Made by a program: the position numbers and the translations under genes. Shown piece by piece: positions 38,067 to 46,963 of a stretch of DNA of 64,000 nucleotides (its first letter is position 1; every line of letters starts with the position of its first letter). Source of the stretch: CATOSP01 sp965205385. Its GTDB lineage: Bacteria > Chloroflexota > Dehalococcoidia > Lucifugimonadales > UBA3495. The notes below the pieces were generated by a model. The model saw only the letters and a list, made by a program, of their open reading frames with translations, had not been told where the DNA came from and ran no database searches. The stretch is from positions 1 to 64,000 of the forward strand of contig CBDBGS010000004.1 in assembly GCA_965205385.1 (NCBI GenBank), given 5' to 3'.

Positions 38067-38342
38067 ATGCCGAAGGATGACACCACTGAAGAATTCAAGC
38101 GTTTGCTTGACTTGAAGGGGCTATGTGAGAGTGGCGAGTACGAGGCGAGACAACTTGCCGAGGTTTGGCTGGAAGATAGGGAGAAATTCGATTACAAATT
38201 GCTTAACGGGTTGTACGGAAAACACTGGGACAGAACCGATGAATACTCGGCTGACAAAAGAGAACTGATTCTGGGTTTCCGATATGAGAAAATTGCGAAA
38301 CTCCCGCCCCCCACCGAATCCGTGACGGAAGTTGGTCGATAG
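38067..38342 (+). CDS. Hydrophilic domain of a decayed lipoprotein
   Basis: ATG 38067 has no ribosome-binding site; the frame upstream reads Pro-Thr-Pro-Thr-Pro-Ile-Pro-Thr-Pro-Ala-Pro, the typical linker that follows a lipobox in this genome, before reaching a TGA at 38025. The signal peptide therefore seems to be lost. The 91-residue remainder is charged and helical ('TEEFKRLLDLKGLCESGEYE', 'KFDYKLLNGLYGKHWDR'). Its 3' part overlaps the repeat GAGAAAATTGCGAAACTCCCG (38286-38306), so the end may be supplied by an inserted element. Confidence 0.45.
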   Translation: MPKDDTTEEFKRLLDLKGLCESGEYEARQLAEVWLEDREKFDYKLLNGLYGKHWDRTDEYSADKRELILGFRYEKIAKLPPPTESVTEVGR

Positions 38343-38600
38343 CTTAACGGAATCGTCACGGCCTTTTGGCCTTGTCGACGGTCTGCTGCCCGTTCGGTTC
38401 TTTCGGGTCCCCTAGCATCGGGTAGAACTCGAACTCTGCCAGCTTGTCTTCCGCTACCGAACCGTCGGAGTCGTGTTGCCGCCTATCGGGGCCGGTGCTT
38501 ACGACACCGGCCCTTCGGCTGTATTATCGTCAAGCTGCCACGGGGCGGGTAGGCAGGGAAGCAACCGGCCGGGTGGTGAAGCAAGTACGCAGGAGGAAGG

Positions 38601-39830
38601 CAGGGCAATCGCGTTATAAATTGGTAGACTTGGCCAGGCATACGAGTTCAGTGATGTGAAGGGGAGACGGGGGGAGTGATGAGGGAGGGAAAGGGCGCGT
38701 CCATTATGGATTATTTCGAGACGTTGGAGGACCCCAGGATCGACCGGTGCAAGCGGCACAAACTGCTGGACATTATTGCCATTGCCATCTGCGCCGTCAT
38801 CTGCGGGGCCGACTCTTGGGTCTACATCGAGTTGTTCGGCAAGAGCAAGCTGGAATGGTTCCAGACCTTCCTGGAACTGCCCCACGGGATCCCGTCCCAC
38901 GACACCTTCGGCGACGTCTTCTCCCGGCTGGACCCGGAGCAGTTCCAGCAGTGCTTCATGGCCTGGACCCAGGCGGTGTCCGACCTGGTCCCCGGGGAAG
39001 TGGTGGCCATCGATGGCAAGACGGTACGGCGTTCCCACGACCGCAATTCGGGCAAGCGGGCCATCCACCTGGTCAGCGCCTGGGCCTCGGCCAACACGCT
39101 GACCCTGGGCCAAGTGAAGACCGAGGAGAAGTCCAACGAAATCACTGCCATTCCCCAGTTGCTGCAAATGCTGGAACTGAAAGGGTGCATCGTCACCATC
39201 GACGCCATGGGCTGTCAGAAGGACATCGCCCAGGGGATTCTGGACCGGGGCGCCGACTACGTGCTGGCGTTGAAGGAGAACCAGGGTCAACTGTACGAAG
39301 ACGTGCGGGACCTGTTCGAGGGAGCGGAGGAGTTCGGCTTCGAGGGTGTTCCCCACGACTACGCCACCACCCTGAACAAGAACCACGGACGGATAGAACG
39401 TCGGGAGTGCTGGACAATCAGCGACCCATCTTGCTTGGGGTACCTGAGCGCCGGCCAGGACTGGCCCAGCCTGCGCTCGGTGGTCAAGGTGGTGGGCCGC
39501 CGGGAGACGCCGGGAGAGACCACGGTACAGCCCCGGTACTACATCAGCAGCCTGGATGCCCCGGCGGAGCGACTGCTGGAGGTGGTGCGCGCTCACTGGA
39601 GCATCGAGAACTCCTTGCACTGGAGCCTGGACGTGACCTTCCGAGAAGACCAATGCCGGGTGCGTAAGGACCACGCACCGCAGAACATGGCGACGCTGCG
39701 GCAGGTTTCGCACAATCTGCTCAAGAACGAAACGAGCCTCAAGGTGGGCATCCAGGGGAAACGCCTCCAGGCCGGCTGGAAGGAGGACTACCTGCTGAAA
39801 GTCCTCCGCAGCTAAAACGCGATTGCCCTG
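38601..39830 (+). mobile_element. Complete ISAs1-family insertion sequence, 1,230 bp, 10-bp target duplication
   Basis: The left end CAGGGCAATCGCGTT (38601-38615) is matched exactly by the inverted right end (39816-39830). The direct repeat AGGAGGAAGG flanks both sides (38591-38600 and 39831-39840). Ends beginning CAGGGC and 8-10-bp target duplications agree with what is known of the ISAs1 family. One intact transposase gene fills the element. Confidence 0.95.
38679..39815 (+). CDS. ISAs1-family transposase
   Basis: The 378-residue protein has the family's N-terminal domain ('YFETLEDPRIDRCKRHKLLD', 'GIPSHDTFGDVFSRLDP') and DDE catalytic core: 'VVAIDGKTVRRS' (first Asp), 'IVTIDAMGCQKDIA' (second Asp) and 'HWSIENSLHWSLDVTFREDQ' (Glu). 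GGGGGAG lies directly before the start; GTG 38676 and ATG 38706 are alternatives. The frame is intact and the stop lies within the right terminal repeat region, so the element could still be active. Confidence 0.95.
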   Translation: MREGKGASIMDYFETLEDPRIDRCKRHKLLDIIAIAICAVICGADSWVYIELFGKSKLEWFQTFLELPHGIPSHDTFGDVFSRLDPEQFQQCFMAWTQAVSDLVPGEVVAIDGKTVRRSHDRNSGKRAIHLVSAWASANTLTLGQVKTEEKSNEITAIPQLLQMLELKGCIVTIDAMGCQKDIAQGILDRGADYVLALKENQGQLYEDVRDLFEGAEEFGFEGVPHDYATTLNKNHGRIERRECWTISDPSCLGYLSAGQDWPSLRSVVKVVGRRETPGETTVQPRYYISSLDAPAERLLEVVRAHWSIENSLHWSLDVTFREDQCRVRKDHAPQNMATLRQVSHNLLKNETSLKVGIQGKRLQAGWKEDYLLKVLRS

Positions 39831-39843
39831 AGGAGGAAGGTGT

Positions 39844-40368
39844 TTGACAAGAGTTCTGATACTGCTGGGAGTATTGTTGACGCTGGGATGCGACAGCGCG
39901 GCAGCGCCGGAGGTTGACCCCCACCAGGCAGCGGCCGATTGGTTCGACGCCAACCGGGAGTATGTTGCCGGCTCGGTGCTTACGGCGGCCCTGGCGTATA
40001 GTCCTGCGCTGGCCGCCGTTGGTCTTGACATCAACTACCTGGAAAAGCAGTACCAATCCGGCGTCCGAACGGAACTAAGGGACGTGGAACGGGTTGAGGC
40101 CCAGGACGGCCCGGTGTTCCTTGCCCGTCTGTGGACGCTGGCGGACTTTGCGGTCCACTCCGACTGCGTTAGCGGAATGGTCGAAGTCGACTTCCCATGG
40201 GAGTTCACCATTCAGGCCGACGACGGCAACGTTGAAGCCCATCCGGCAGGGGGTGATATGGAACTGCAAGTGAATATCGGAAGGATATTGATCGAACCGG
40301 AGGACATTCCTGTCGACGTGGTGGATGAGGAAAACTGGGATAAACTGAAAGACCTGATGGAGTGTTAG
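39844..40368 (+). CDS. Lipoprotein of unknown function; leader interrupted by ISAs1
   Basis: The TTG start at 39844 follows AGGAGGAAGG-TGT. The product has 174 residues: lipoprotein signal 'LILLGVLLTLGC' (Cys16), then a mixed domain with 'DWFDANREYVAGSVLTAALA', 'FAVHSDCVSGMVEVDFPWEF' and an acidic end. No family is recognised. The IS inserted in the Shine-Dalgarno, and the 10-bp duplication recreated that site next to the gene. The original promoter is now 1.2 kb away, beyond the IS. A terminator lies at 40649. Confidence 0.75.
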   Translation: MTRVLILLGVLLTLGCDSAAAPEVDPHQAAADWFDANREYVAGSVLTAALAYSPALAAVGLDINYLEKQYQSGVRTELRDVERVEAQDGPVFLARLWTLADFAVHSDCVSGMVEVDFPWEFTIQADDGNVEAHPAGGDMELQVNIGRILIEPEDIPVDVVDEENWDKLKDLMEC

Positions 40369-40648
40369 CGTATCGCCCTACCCTTAGCGGTCAACCAACC
40401 CGAAACCCGGCCTGGCTACCCCGTGGAGAATCGGCGCACTCCCGGAACCCCTCTTTTGGCGATTACGGATACCGTCATGGAGCTGCCGTGTTACGCCGCT
40501 GCATTGCAGCGACGGGAGTTTCGCAATTTTCTCGATATGCAATATCGGAGATGGAACGGGTTTGTCTTTCACTATAAGGCACACGCCGTTCAACGAACAC
40601 TGAAAGCGAAGTTAAATATGTAATTCCCATTTTTTACTCGATCTGCCT

Positions 40649-40675
40649 GCGGAGTCTACCTTAACTCCGCTTTTT
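40649..40675 (+). terminator. Rho-independent terminator
   Basis: GCGGAGT/ACTCCGC (7-bp stem, 8-base loop) is followed by five T's. A second hairpin (AGCCCTGGT/ACCAGGGCT, 3-base loop, 40678-40698) follows at once. Together they end transcription from the lipoprotein gene or a short frame at 40423-40623. Confidence 0.8.
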
Positions 40676-40699
40676 ACAGCCCTGGTGCAACCAGGGCTC

Positions 40700-41160
40700 T
40701 GCTGGTCTTTAATTGCCCGAGGCCGTTGTAATTGAGCTCACCGGCGCCCAGCTTATCTTCCCTTCCTCGCAGGCGAGGGTGTGACATGTTCCCACCTGGA
40801 AGTCGTAATCTGTGCTACGAGGCAGCATGAAAGCCCGAGATTTGTGGGCTTCTTTGTACTTCTGATAACTGAAGCCCATCGGATTCGGTCCTATGACACC
40901 CCCACATGCGAGGCCAATTGGTGGCAATAGTTGGGACGAGTTCACCATATGCATTCGTGGGAGCTGGAGCATCTATCCAGTCCATTGCATCGCTCTTCCG
41001 ATACTGTCAATGGCGGAGAAATGTTGGGCCACTGGGGTGTTGACGTTCAGGGAAAAGGTCCTCACTAACTGGCCAGCATAAATGTCCGCGCCAATGGTTG
41101 AGGGGAATGCCCTGTTTACGGGCGGGGCGGCAGACGGCAGGCAGGAAGGTCTTGATACTA
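40700..41160. other. Gap before the IS21 element
   Basis: An 87-codon minus-strand frame (40709-40972) has no ribosome-binding site and no recognisable domain, so it is not called. The left end of the IS21 element should lie in 41000-41160, but I cannot fix its terminal repeats. Confidence 0.35.
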
Positions 41161-41161
41161 C

Positions 41162-41920
41162 CTATTCTTCGTCAGGCTCGTCTGAAGGTTGGGAGACAGA
41201 GTTCTCTCTGCTACGCTTGAGACGGTAGCTGTCGCCGTTCATCTCCAGGATGTGGACGTGGTGGGTGAGACGCTCCGACCCGAAGACCTCGGTCCACTCG
41301 CCTGCGGGAAGGTTGGTGGTCACCAGGATTGAGCCCCGCTCGTAGCGCTGGCTGAAGACCTCGAAGAGCAACTCCGCCCCGGTGGGGGACAGGGGGACGA
41401 AACCTAACTCGTCGATGATCAGCAGGTTCAGACGGGAAAGTTGTCTCTGTAGATTCAGCAGACGCCTCTCGTCTCTGGCCTCCATCAACTCGTGGACCAG
41501 GGCGGCGGCCGTGGTGAAGCCCACGGACATCCCCCGCTGGCAGGCGGCCAGGCCCAGCCCCAGGGCCGCGTGGGTCTTGCCGGCGCCGCTGTTTAAGGCG
41601 GCGATTACGTTCTCCCGGCGCTGGATGTATTCACACCGGGCCAGTTCCATCACCAGCGCCTTGTTCACCGAGGGAATGGCTGGGAAGTCGAAGGTGTCCA
41701 GGCTCTTGACGGCGGGGAAGCGGGCCGCCCGGATCCGCCGCTCCACCATGCGCTGGTGGCGGTCGATCAGTTCCAGTTCCGCCAGTCTGAGCAGGTATTG
41801 GGAGTGGTCAACGCCCTCGGCGGCGCACTGGGAGGCCATCTTCCCGTATTCCCGGAGGAAGCTGGGCAGTTTCAGTTCCTTCAGATGGTGTTCCAGCAGC
41901 AGCGTGGACCGGTCGCTCAT
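41162..41920 (-). CDS. istB: IS21-family helper ATPase IstB
   Basis: Starting at ATG 41920 (Met-Ser-Asp-Arg), the 252-residue protein has the IstB/DnaC layout: N-terminal helices ('LLEHHLKELKLPSFLREYGK'), AAA+ core with P-loop 'LNSGAGKT', 'LLIIDELGFVPLSPTGAELL' (Walker B and following region) and 'ILVTTNLPAGEWTEVFG' (sensor 1). The first Gly of the usual GNSGTGKT loop is Leu here, which may weaken ATP binding. IstB assists IstA in target choice and capture. Its start overlaps the expected istA stop, and a frameshift now joins the two frames. Confidence 0.92.
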   Translation of the reverse strand: MSDRSTLLLEHHLKELKLPSFLREYGKMASQCAAEGVDHSQYLLRLAELELIDRHQRMVERRIRAARFPAVKSLDTFDFPAIPSVNKALVMELARCEYIQRRENVIAALNSGAGKTHAALGLGLAACQRGMSVGFTTAAALVHELMEARDERRLLNLQRQLSRLNLLIIDELGFVPLSPTGAELLFEVFSQRYERGSILVTTNLPAGEWTEVFGSERLTHHVHILEMNGDSYRLKRSRENSVSQPSDEPDEE

Positions 41921-43417
41921 GCCGCCCTCCCTGCGATGAGAGTCATATAGTCTCGTGTCGATGTGGCGCTGACCCTCACCCTGGGCAGGTAGGGATACAG
42001 CTCCAGGTCGAGGCGGGGCGGCCGGCCCTGCCAGCCGGCATAGCGCCAGATGCTTCACCGCATCGAAGCTCAAAGCCCCCAACCGTATGGCATCCCGAAC
42101 CGCGGCGTGGACTTCCCCTGGCGAAAAATGCTCGAATAGCCGCGGCGCCTGGACGAACTCCCGCTTGCCCCGGTGTCCCATGCGGGCTTCCAGCAGCCTG
42201 CGCAAAGTGTCGAACTCCTCGGGCAGGTCCCATCCCTGTAGCGGCGCGGCCTGGTCCAGGGCGCCAGTCTTCCGCTCCAATAGCGGCAGGTAGTGGATGG
42301 GGTCGTAGACGAAGTCGTCCCGCTCGTAGGAGCGCGTATGCCTGGCGATGACCTCGGACCCGCAGCTGATCACCACTCGGTCCACGTAGCCCCGCACCAG
42401 CACGTCTCTGTGTCCGAAGGCCACCGGCGCCGAGTAGTCGTTGGTCTTGTACCGGACCAGGGACAGGGAACTCACCCGGCCAGCCTGCTTCTCGCAGGCG
42501 TCATATGCCACCGGCGGCAACGGCAGCAGGGCATCCAGGTCCCGCTCCATCCGCTGCCCGATGCTCTCCGTATGTCCCCGGAGCCTGGCGTCCATCCGTT
42601 CCAAGCATCGTCGCTCCAGGTAGGCATTCAGGGCATCAAAGCTCTCGAAGGACGGGATGGGCGCCAGGAAATTGCGCCGCGCGTAGCCCACCAGGCCCTC
42701 CACCTTACCCTTGTCATTGCCCTTGCCGGGGCGGCCGAACCGGTCCTCGAACAGGTAGTGGGACTGGAGCTCGGTGAAGGCCCGGGTGCGCTGGCGCCGA
42801 CCGTCGCCCAGGATCCGGGCAACAGCCAGCCTGGTATTGTCGTAGAGGATGCTCTGCGGCGCTCCCCCCAGGAAAGCGAAGGCCGACACATGGCCGTCCA
42901 GGAAGGCCTCGGTGGTCTCCGACGGGTAAGCCTTGACGTAGCAGCCGTCGCTGTGGGGCAGGTCGATGACGAAACAGTGGGCCTTCTGCTGCACCCCGCC
43001 GATAATGACCAGGGCCTCGCCGAAGTCGCACTGGGCGTGGCCCGGCGCATGGGACAAGGGCACGAACATCTCCCTAGTCTGACGGCGATGCTCCCTGACA
43101 TAGTCCTTGATGATGGTGTACTGGCCATCAAACCCGTACTCGTCCCTGAGCCGCTCGAAGATGCGCTTGGCGGTGTGGCGTTGCTTCTTGGGGACCTGAT
43201 GATCCTCATCCAGGATGTGGTCGATGACTCCGGTGAAGGGCTCCAGCTTGGGGCGTCGGGGGGGAGTCTGTCGCTGGTACCCCGGCGGGACTGAGTAGGC
43301 CAGCATCTTGCGCACCGTGTCCCGGTGCGGGCCGAACACCCGGGAGACCTCCCGGATGCTCATCCCATCCACCATCACCGCCCGTCGGACCCGTGGATAC
43401 ACGTCCACCTGGTACAT
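41917..43417 (-). pseudogene. istA: IS21-family transposase IstA, C-terminus frameshifted into istB
   Basis: From ATG 43417 the frame has the IstA layout: helix-turn-helix ('MVDGMSIREVSRVFGPHRDT'), integrase core ('HAQCDFGEALVIIGG' with first Asp, 'ILYDNTRLAV' with second Asp, 'GNDKGKVEGLVGYARRNFLA' with Glu) and the C-terminal beta domain. Near 42030 one base too many shifts the frame. In the other frame the normal tail is still readable ('GRPPRLDLELYPYLPRVRV', 'YMTLIAGRAA') and ends in a TGA that overlaps the istB ATG. As it stands, translation runs on into IstB in frame, giving a fusion of about 750 residues. Confidence 0.85.
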
Positions 43418-43686
43418 CCATCCCACCACCCATAAGCGCGACTTCGAACCTATGGATGGCAGAGGACGGTACATTTTTCAACCGCCACAAAGTCAGGCGG
43501 TCAATCCGTCCAGGTGGTCCACTTTACCTCCGCCTTTTACTCCCCGAAGATCGCCACGGCCTTCGCAACCCCGCCCACAACGGTAATGATCGTATCCATG
43601 AAAAAATGGTAATGAAAAAGGCTTGACCCGCGTTTTAACGTTTTGATAGAAAACGCCCGGAGGGCGGACCAAGGGAGGAAAAAAGG

Positions 43687-45176
43687 ATGACCGCAGCCCA
43701 CAGATCGCAGGAGCGCTTCGAGGTCGACACCGCAGGCATGAGACAGCTCCACGCCGACCGGCGCCCGGAACAGCTCGTCAAGGAACTCGTCCAGAACGCC
43801 TTCGACGAGAGGGCGGCAAACTGCCGGGTCACCGTAGACCACAGGAAGGACGGCGTGTTCATCGCGGTCGAGGACGACGCGCCCGGCTTCCTGGACATAA
43901 GGGACGCCTACACCCTGATGGGAGAGACGCCCAAACGCATGGACCCGGAGAAACGGGGCCGCTTCAACCTGGGGGACAAGGAGGCGCTCTGCCTGGCCGT
44001 CTGGGGGAAAATAGAGACCGCGGGATGGACGGTGGACTTCCCCCCGAGGGGGGCCGGGAGACCAAGAAGAACAGGCGGCGCTCGGGCACCCGGGTGACCG
44101 CGCTCATGCCCTGGGGAAGGGAGGAAACGGAGAGGCTTCTGGAAAGGATGCCGATGATCAGGCCTCCGGAGGGGACCGAATACACGGTGAACGGGAAGAG
44201 GGTAAAGAGACGGGAGGCGGAGGCGGTCCACACGGCGGCGCTCCAGAGCGTCATCTCGGCGGTGCCGGGACAGCCGCTCAGGCCCACCAGGAGAAGGACG
44301 GACATCCACATCATGCGGGCCAGAGAGGAGACCGGCTGGCTCTTCGAGATGGGGATACCCATTCAGGAGATAGAGCTACCCTACGACGTGGACGTGCAGC
44401 AGAAGGTCGCGATGCCCCCGAACCGGGATACGGTATCCGAGAAGTACCTGCAGGACATCTACGCCGAGGTCCTGAACGCGATGCACGAACTGATGCGGGA
44501 GGACGACTTCCGGGAGACGTGGGTCAGGAACGCCATGGAGAGCCAGAGGCCGGAGCCGGAGGCGGTGAAGGACACCATCCTGGGGCGCTACGGGGAGAAG
44601 GCGGTCACCTGGTCGACGGACACCGAGGCCAACATGCAGGCCGCCGAGGAGGGGTACCAGGTGGTCCACCCCCGGAACATGAGCCGGGAAGAACTGAAAA
44701 CCATGAGGGAGAAGGGAGGGCTCCAGAGCGCGGGCGAGGTCTTCGGCCGGCCGAAGACTCCGGAGGAAGTCCTGGAAAGGAGCCCCCGGGTGGACATAAC
44801 GGGGGACGCCGTCAGGGAAAATTTTGCCCGGTGGGTCGTGGAGCTGGGAAAACACGCGGGAAAAGAGGTGAAAACCGTATTCATCAGGGACCAAAGGCTG
44901 AGGGCGCTGGCCACCTGCACCATGAACAGCGAGAGGCCGGAGATGACGTTCAACCTGGCGTTCCTGGACGACGAGTTCTTCGAAGGGAGAGGGGAGAGGC
45001 AGCTGAACCTGGTGATACACGAGCTGGGGCACGCGGAGACGGACGGGGCGATGTCCCACGGGCCCCGGTGGGGAGAGGGGTGCGCCCGGGTTGGGGCGAT
45101 GATCGCAACGGCGCTGTCCCGGAACGGCAGGGGCGGACTGGAGAACAGCGGCAACGATGAACGGCAGAAACGATGA
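43687..45176 (+). pseudogene. GHKL ATPase joined to a HELGH metallopeptidase-like domain, split by a frameshift
   Basis: ATG 43687 follows GGGAGGAAAAAAGG. Residues 1-118 form a GHKL (Hsp90/MutL-type) ATPase: N-box 'ELVQNAFDE' (33-41; Asn37, Asp40), 'EDDAPGF' (62-68) in the DxGxG place and 'RGRFNLGDKEAL' as lid. At a run of six C's (44040-44045) the frame shifts; a seventh C, or a -1 slip, joins it to the frame that continues to 45176. That part is helical, then ends in 'LNLVIHELGHAETDG' (His-Glu-Leu-Gly-His zinc site, about residue 444). The joined protein would have about 496 residues. I know of no named family with this pairing. Confidence 0.7.
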
Positions 45177-45211
45177 ACGGCAGAAACGATGAACGGCGGC
45201 AACGATGAACC
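45154..45211. repeat. 16-bp tandem units at the end of the GHKL/HELGH gene
   Basis: ACGATGAACGGCAGAA-type units repeat about 3.6 times with period 16, so each added copy would change the reading frame of the gene's tail. GTCACTGAGG repeats follow at about 45216-45240. The stretch up to 45421 contains no gene. Confidence 0.75.
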
Positions 45212-45421
45212 AAGGGTCACTGAGGGTCACTGAGGCTTACTGAGGCCGAATAACAAGCCGTGATATTTCCGCCGGGGAATGCTATCATGCACCGAGGCCC
45301 ACTGAGGCCGGAAAATCTCTCCGGATGGGCAACGGAACGTCTAACGGAACGGCAAACAGCCCTGCAAACGGCCCTGAAGGGTGGGGAAAAACTCCAGCTT
45401 CGTAGCTGAAACAGGCAAAAT

Positions 45422-45497
45422 GGCCCGCTAGCTCAACTGGCAGAGCAACGGACTCTTAATCCGTAGGTTCTCGGTTCGACCCCGAGGCGGGTCACCA
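45422..45497 (+). tRNA. tRNA-Lys (anticodon CTT)
   Basis: The 76-base cloverleaf has acceptor GGCCCGC paired to GCGGGTC (one G-T), D-arm 'GCTC-AACTGGCA-GAGC', anticodon stem ACGGA/TCCGT with loop CTCTTAA, T-arm 'CTCGG-TTCGACC-CCGAG' and encoded CCA. It marks the right border of the accessory region; downstream genes look like stable chromosome. I find no copy of its 3' end in the window to support its use as an integration site. Confidence 0.95.
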
Positions 45498-45582
45498 ACC
45501 CCTAATTCGACACATTGACCTCGTGCTTGACGCTTCACTGCGCTGGTGACAGGCCGCTATTCCTATACCATTTCCTATCGGG

Positions 45583-45588
45583 TATACT
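45583..45588 (+). promoter_or_regulatory. Candidate -10 box upstream of the LLM oxidoreductase
   Basis: TATACT lies about 100 bases before the ATG at 45687; TTCCTA at 45560 is a weak -35 at 17 bases. The long leader between holds no obvious structure. Confidence 0.4.
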
Positions 45589-45686
45589 GTGATTGCTTCG
45601 GCCACGGAGGCTGGAGCGGCCGACGCGGATCTGACACGTATGACGTTTTCGAGCGGCGGTCCCATCAATCCGCAAGGAGAATGTAG

Positions 45687-46880
45687 ATGAAATTCGGACT
45701 TCTATACGAGGCCCAGCGCCCCTTCGAAGGCAACGACGTGGACTGGAACAGCCTGTACAAGGAGACGTTGGACCAGTGTGAGTTGGCTGACCAGGTGGGT
45801 TTCGACAACCTCTGGTTCGTCGAACATCACTTTCTAATGGGGTTTTCCGGCTCGCCTTGTCCGGAGGTCCTCTTCGGGGCGCTTAGTCAACGCACCAAGA
45901 ACATCAGGATCGGCTTCGGAGTGTCTATTCTGCCTTACCATCACCCCGTCCGAGTCGCCGAGCGGGTCGCCATGGTCGACCAACTCACCGATGGCCGTGT
46001 CGAATTCGGCACGGGCCGCTCAAATGCCTACGAGCAGATTGGCCAGGGAATCGACCCTCGTGAGACGCGGGAAAGGTGGGATGAGGCTCTCACGATGCTG
46101 CCCCAAATCTGGCAGGCCGACGAGTTCGAGTGGGAAGGGAAGTTCTGGAGTGTACCGACCCGCCGGGTCCTCCCCAGGGTCTTTCAGAAGCCCCATCCCC
46201 GCATGTACCTCGCTTGCACTCAGACGGACAGCTTCCGCCTGGCTGCTGAGAAGGGAATCGGCGTACTTTCCTCCGCTTCTTATGCCGTGGACATCCTGGC
46301 GGAGCATTTGAAGGTTTACCGCGAAGCCGTCAAGAACGCCAACCCCGTGGGCGCGTTCACCAACGAGTTCTGGGGCAACAACGTCCACGCGTTCTGCGGT
46401 AAGGACGACCAGGAAGCCAAGGAACTGTGCGCGTTGTCGATGAAGACTTTCTTCGGGCCGGACAAGCCTTATATCGCGGGCCGCATCGGCGCTTATGAAG
46501 AACTTCTCGAAGCCTGGGGCGGTGTGCCCGACCACCTCAAGGCCGACTTCGGACGCTGGCTCCGGCAATCCGACGAGGACCACCAGGAGCAGGCCGCGGA
46601 AGCCGGGATCTCCCTCGACAGCGGCCCCGGCGCGGCGCGGGCCGCCATTGCCCAGTTGGATGCCAACACCCTTTCGGACCGAGGCGTAATCATCGCCGGC
46701 AATCCGGAGAGCTGTATCAAGACCATCCAGATGTACGAAGATATCGGGGTCGACCAGGTTATGCTCATTATGCAGACGGAGACGATCGAGCACGACCGGG
46801 TCATGGAGTCCATCGAGTTGTTCGGCAAGGAAGTGATCCCCGCTTTCCAGCGGGAAGAGGCGAACGTCGCGGACAACTAA
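45687..46880 (+). CDS. LLM-class flavin-dependent oxidoreductase (luciferase-like monooxygenase)
   Basis: AAGGAG lies 8 bases before the ATG. The 397-residue protein has the bacterial-luciferase TIM barrel: 'YKETLDQCELADQVGFDNLW' then 'VEHHF' at the start, 'IRIGFGVSILPYHHPVRVAE' for flavin contacts, 'VDQLTDGRVEFGTGRS' and a C-terminal 'IAGNPESCIKTIQMYEDIGV'. Such enzymes use reduced FMN or F420; substrates range from alkanes to herbicide-like molecules and cannot be read from sequence. SAR202-type Chloroflexota carry many copies. A hairpin terminator follows. Confidence 0.93.
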   Translation: MKFGLLYEAQRPFEGNDVDWNSLYKETLDQCELADQVGFDNLWFVEHHFLMGFSGSPCPEVLFGALSQRTKNIRIGFGVSILPYHHPVRVAERVAMVDQLTDGRVEFGTGRSNAYEQIGQGIDPRETRERWDEALTMLPQIWQADEFEWEGKFWSVPTRRVLPRVFQKPHPRMYLACTQTDSFRLAAEKGIGVLSSASYAVDILAEHLKVYREAVKNANPVGAFTNEFWGNNVHAFCGKDDQEAKELCALSMKTFFGPDKPYIAGRIGAYEELLEAWGGVPDHLKADFGRWLRQSDEDHQEQAAEAGISLDSGPGAARAAIAQLDANTLSDRGVIIAGNPESCIKTIQMYEDIGVDQVMLIMQTETIEHDRVMESIELFGKEVIPAFQREEANVADN

Positions 46881-46906
46881 GGGACTGGACAAAGGCGAGT
46901 TGCACC

Positions 46907-46935
46907 GAAGCTCCGGGGGGAATCCTCGGAGCTTC
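46907..46935 (+). terminator. Hairpin terminator after the LLM gene
   Basis: GAAGCTCCG (46907-46915) pairs with CGGAGCTTC (46927-46935), followed by TTCATTTG, a weak T-rich run. It separates this gene from the aldolase-like gene. Confidence 0.6.
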
Positions 46936-46963
46936 TTCATTTGAGACCTTCCGGAGGCGCGGC

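Larger units (their letters stand above)
38286..40533. repeat. Outer 21-bp inverted repeats enclosing the ISAs1 copy and a lipoprotein gene
   Basis: GAGAAAATTGCGAAACTCCCG at 38286-38306 is repeated exactly in inverted orientation at 40513-40533. Leaving out the ISAs1 insertion, the unit would be about 1 kb and carry one lipoprotein gene with its leader. The same core occurs as another inverted pair at 31756/31915. These look like the ends of a non-autonomous element family. Confidence 0.6.

Noticed and set aside
38499..40034. Long (511-codon) minus-strand open frame
   Set aside because: It is antisense to the clear ISAs1 transposase and its composition reflects GC-rich codon structure, not a protein family.
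40423..40623. 66-codon plus-strand frame before the terminator
   Set aside because: It has no ribosome-binding site and runs through the inverted repeat at 40513-40533.
45422..45497. tRNA-Lys as integration site of the accessory region
   Set aside because: No second copy of the tRNA 3' end is seen, no tyrosine integrase is nearby, and the accessory genes lie on the 5' side of the tRNA.
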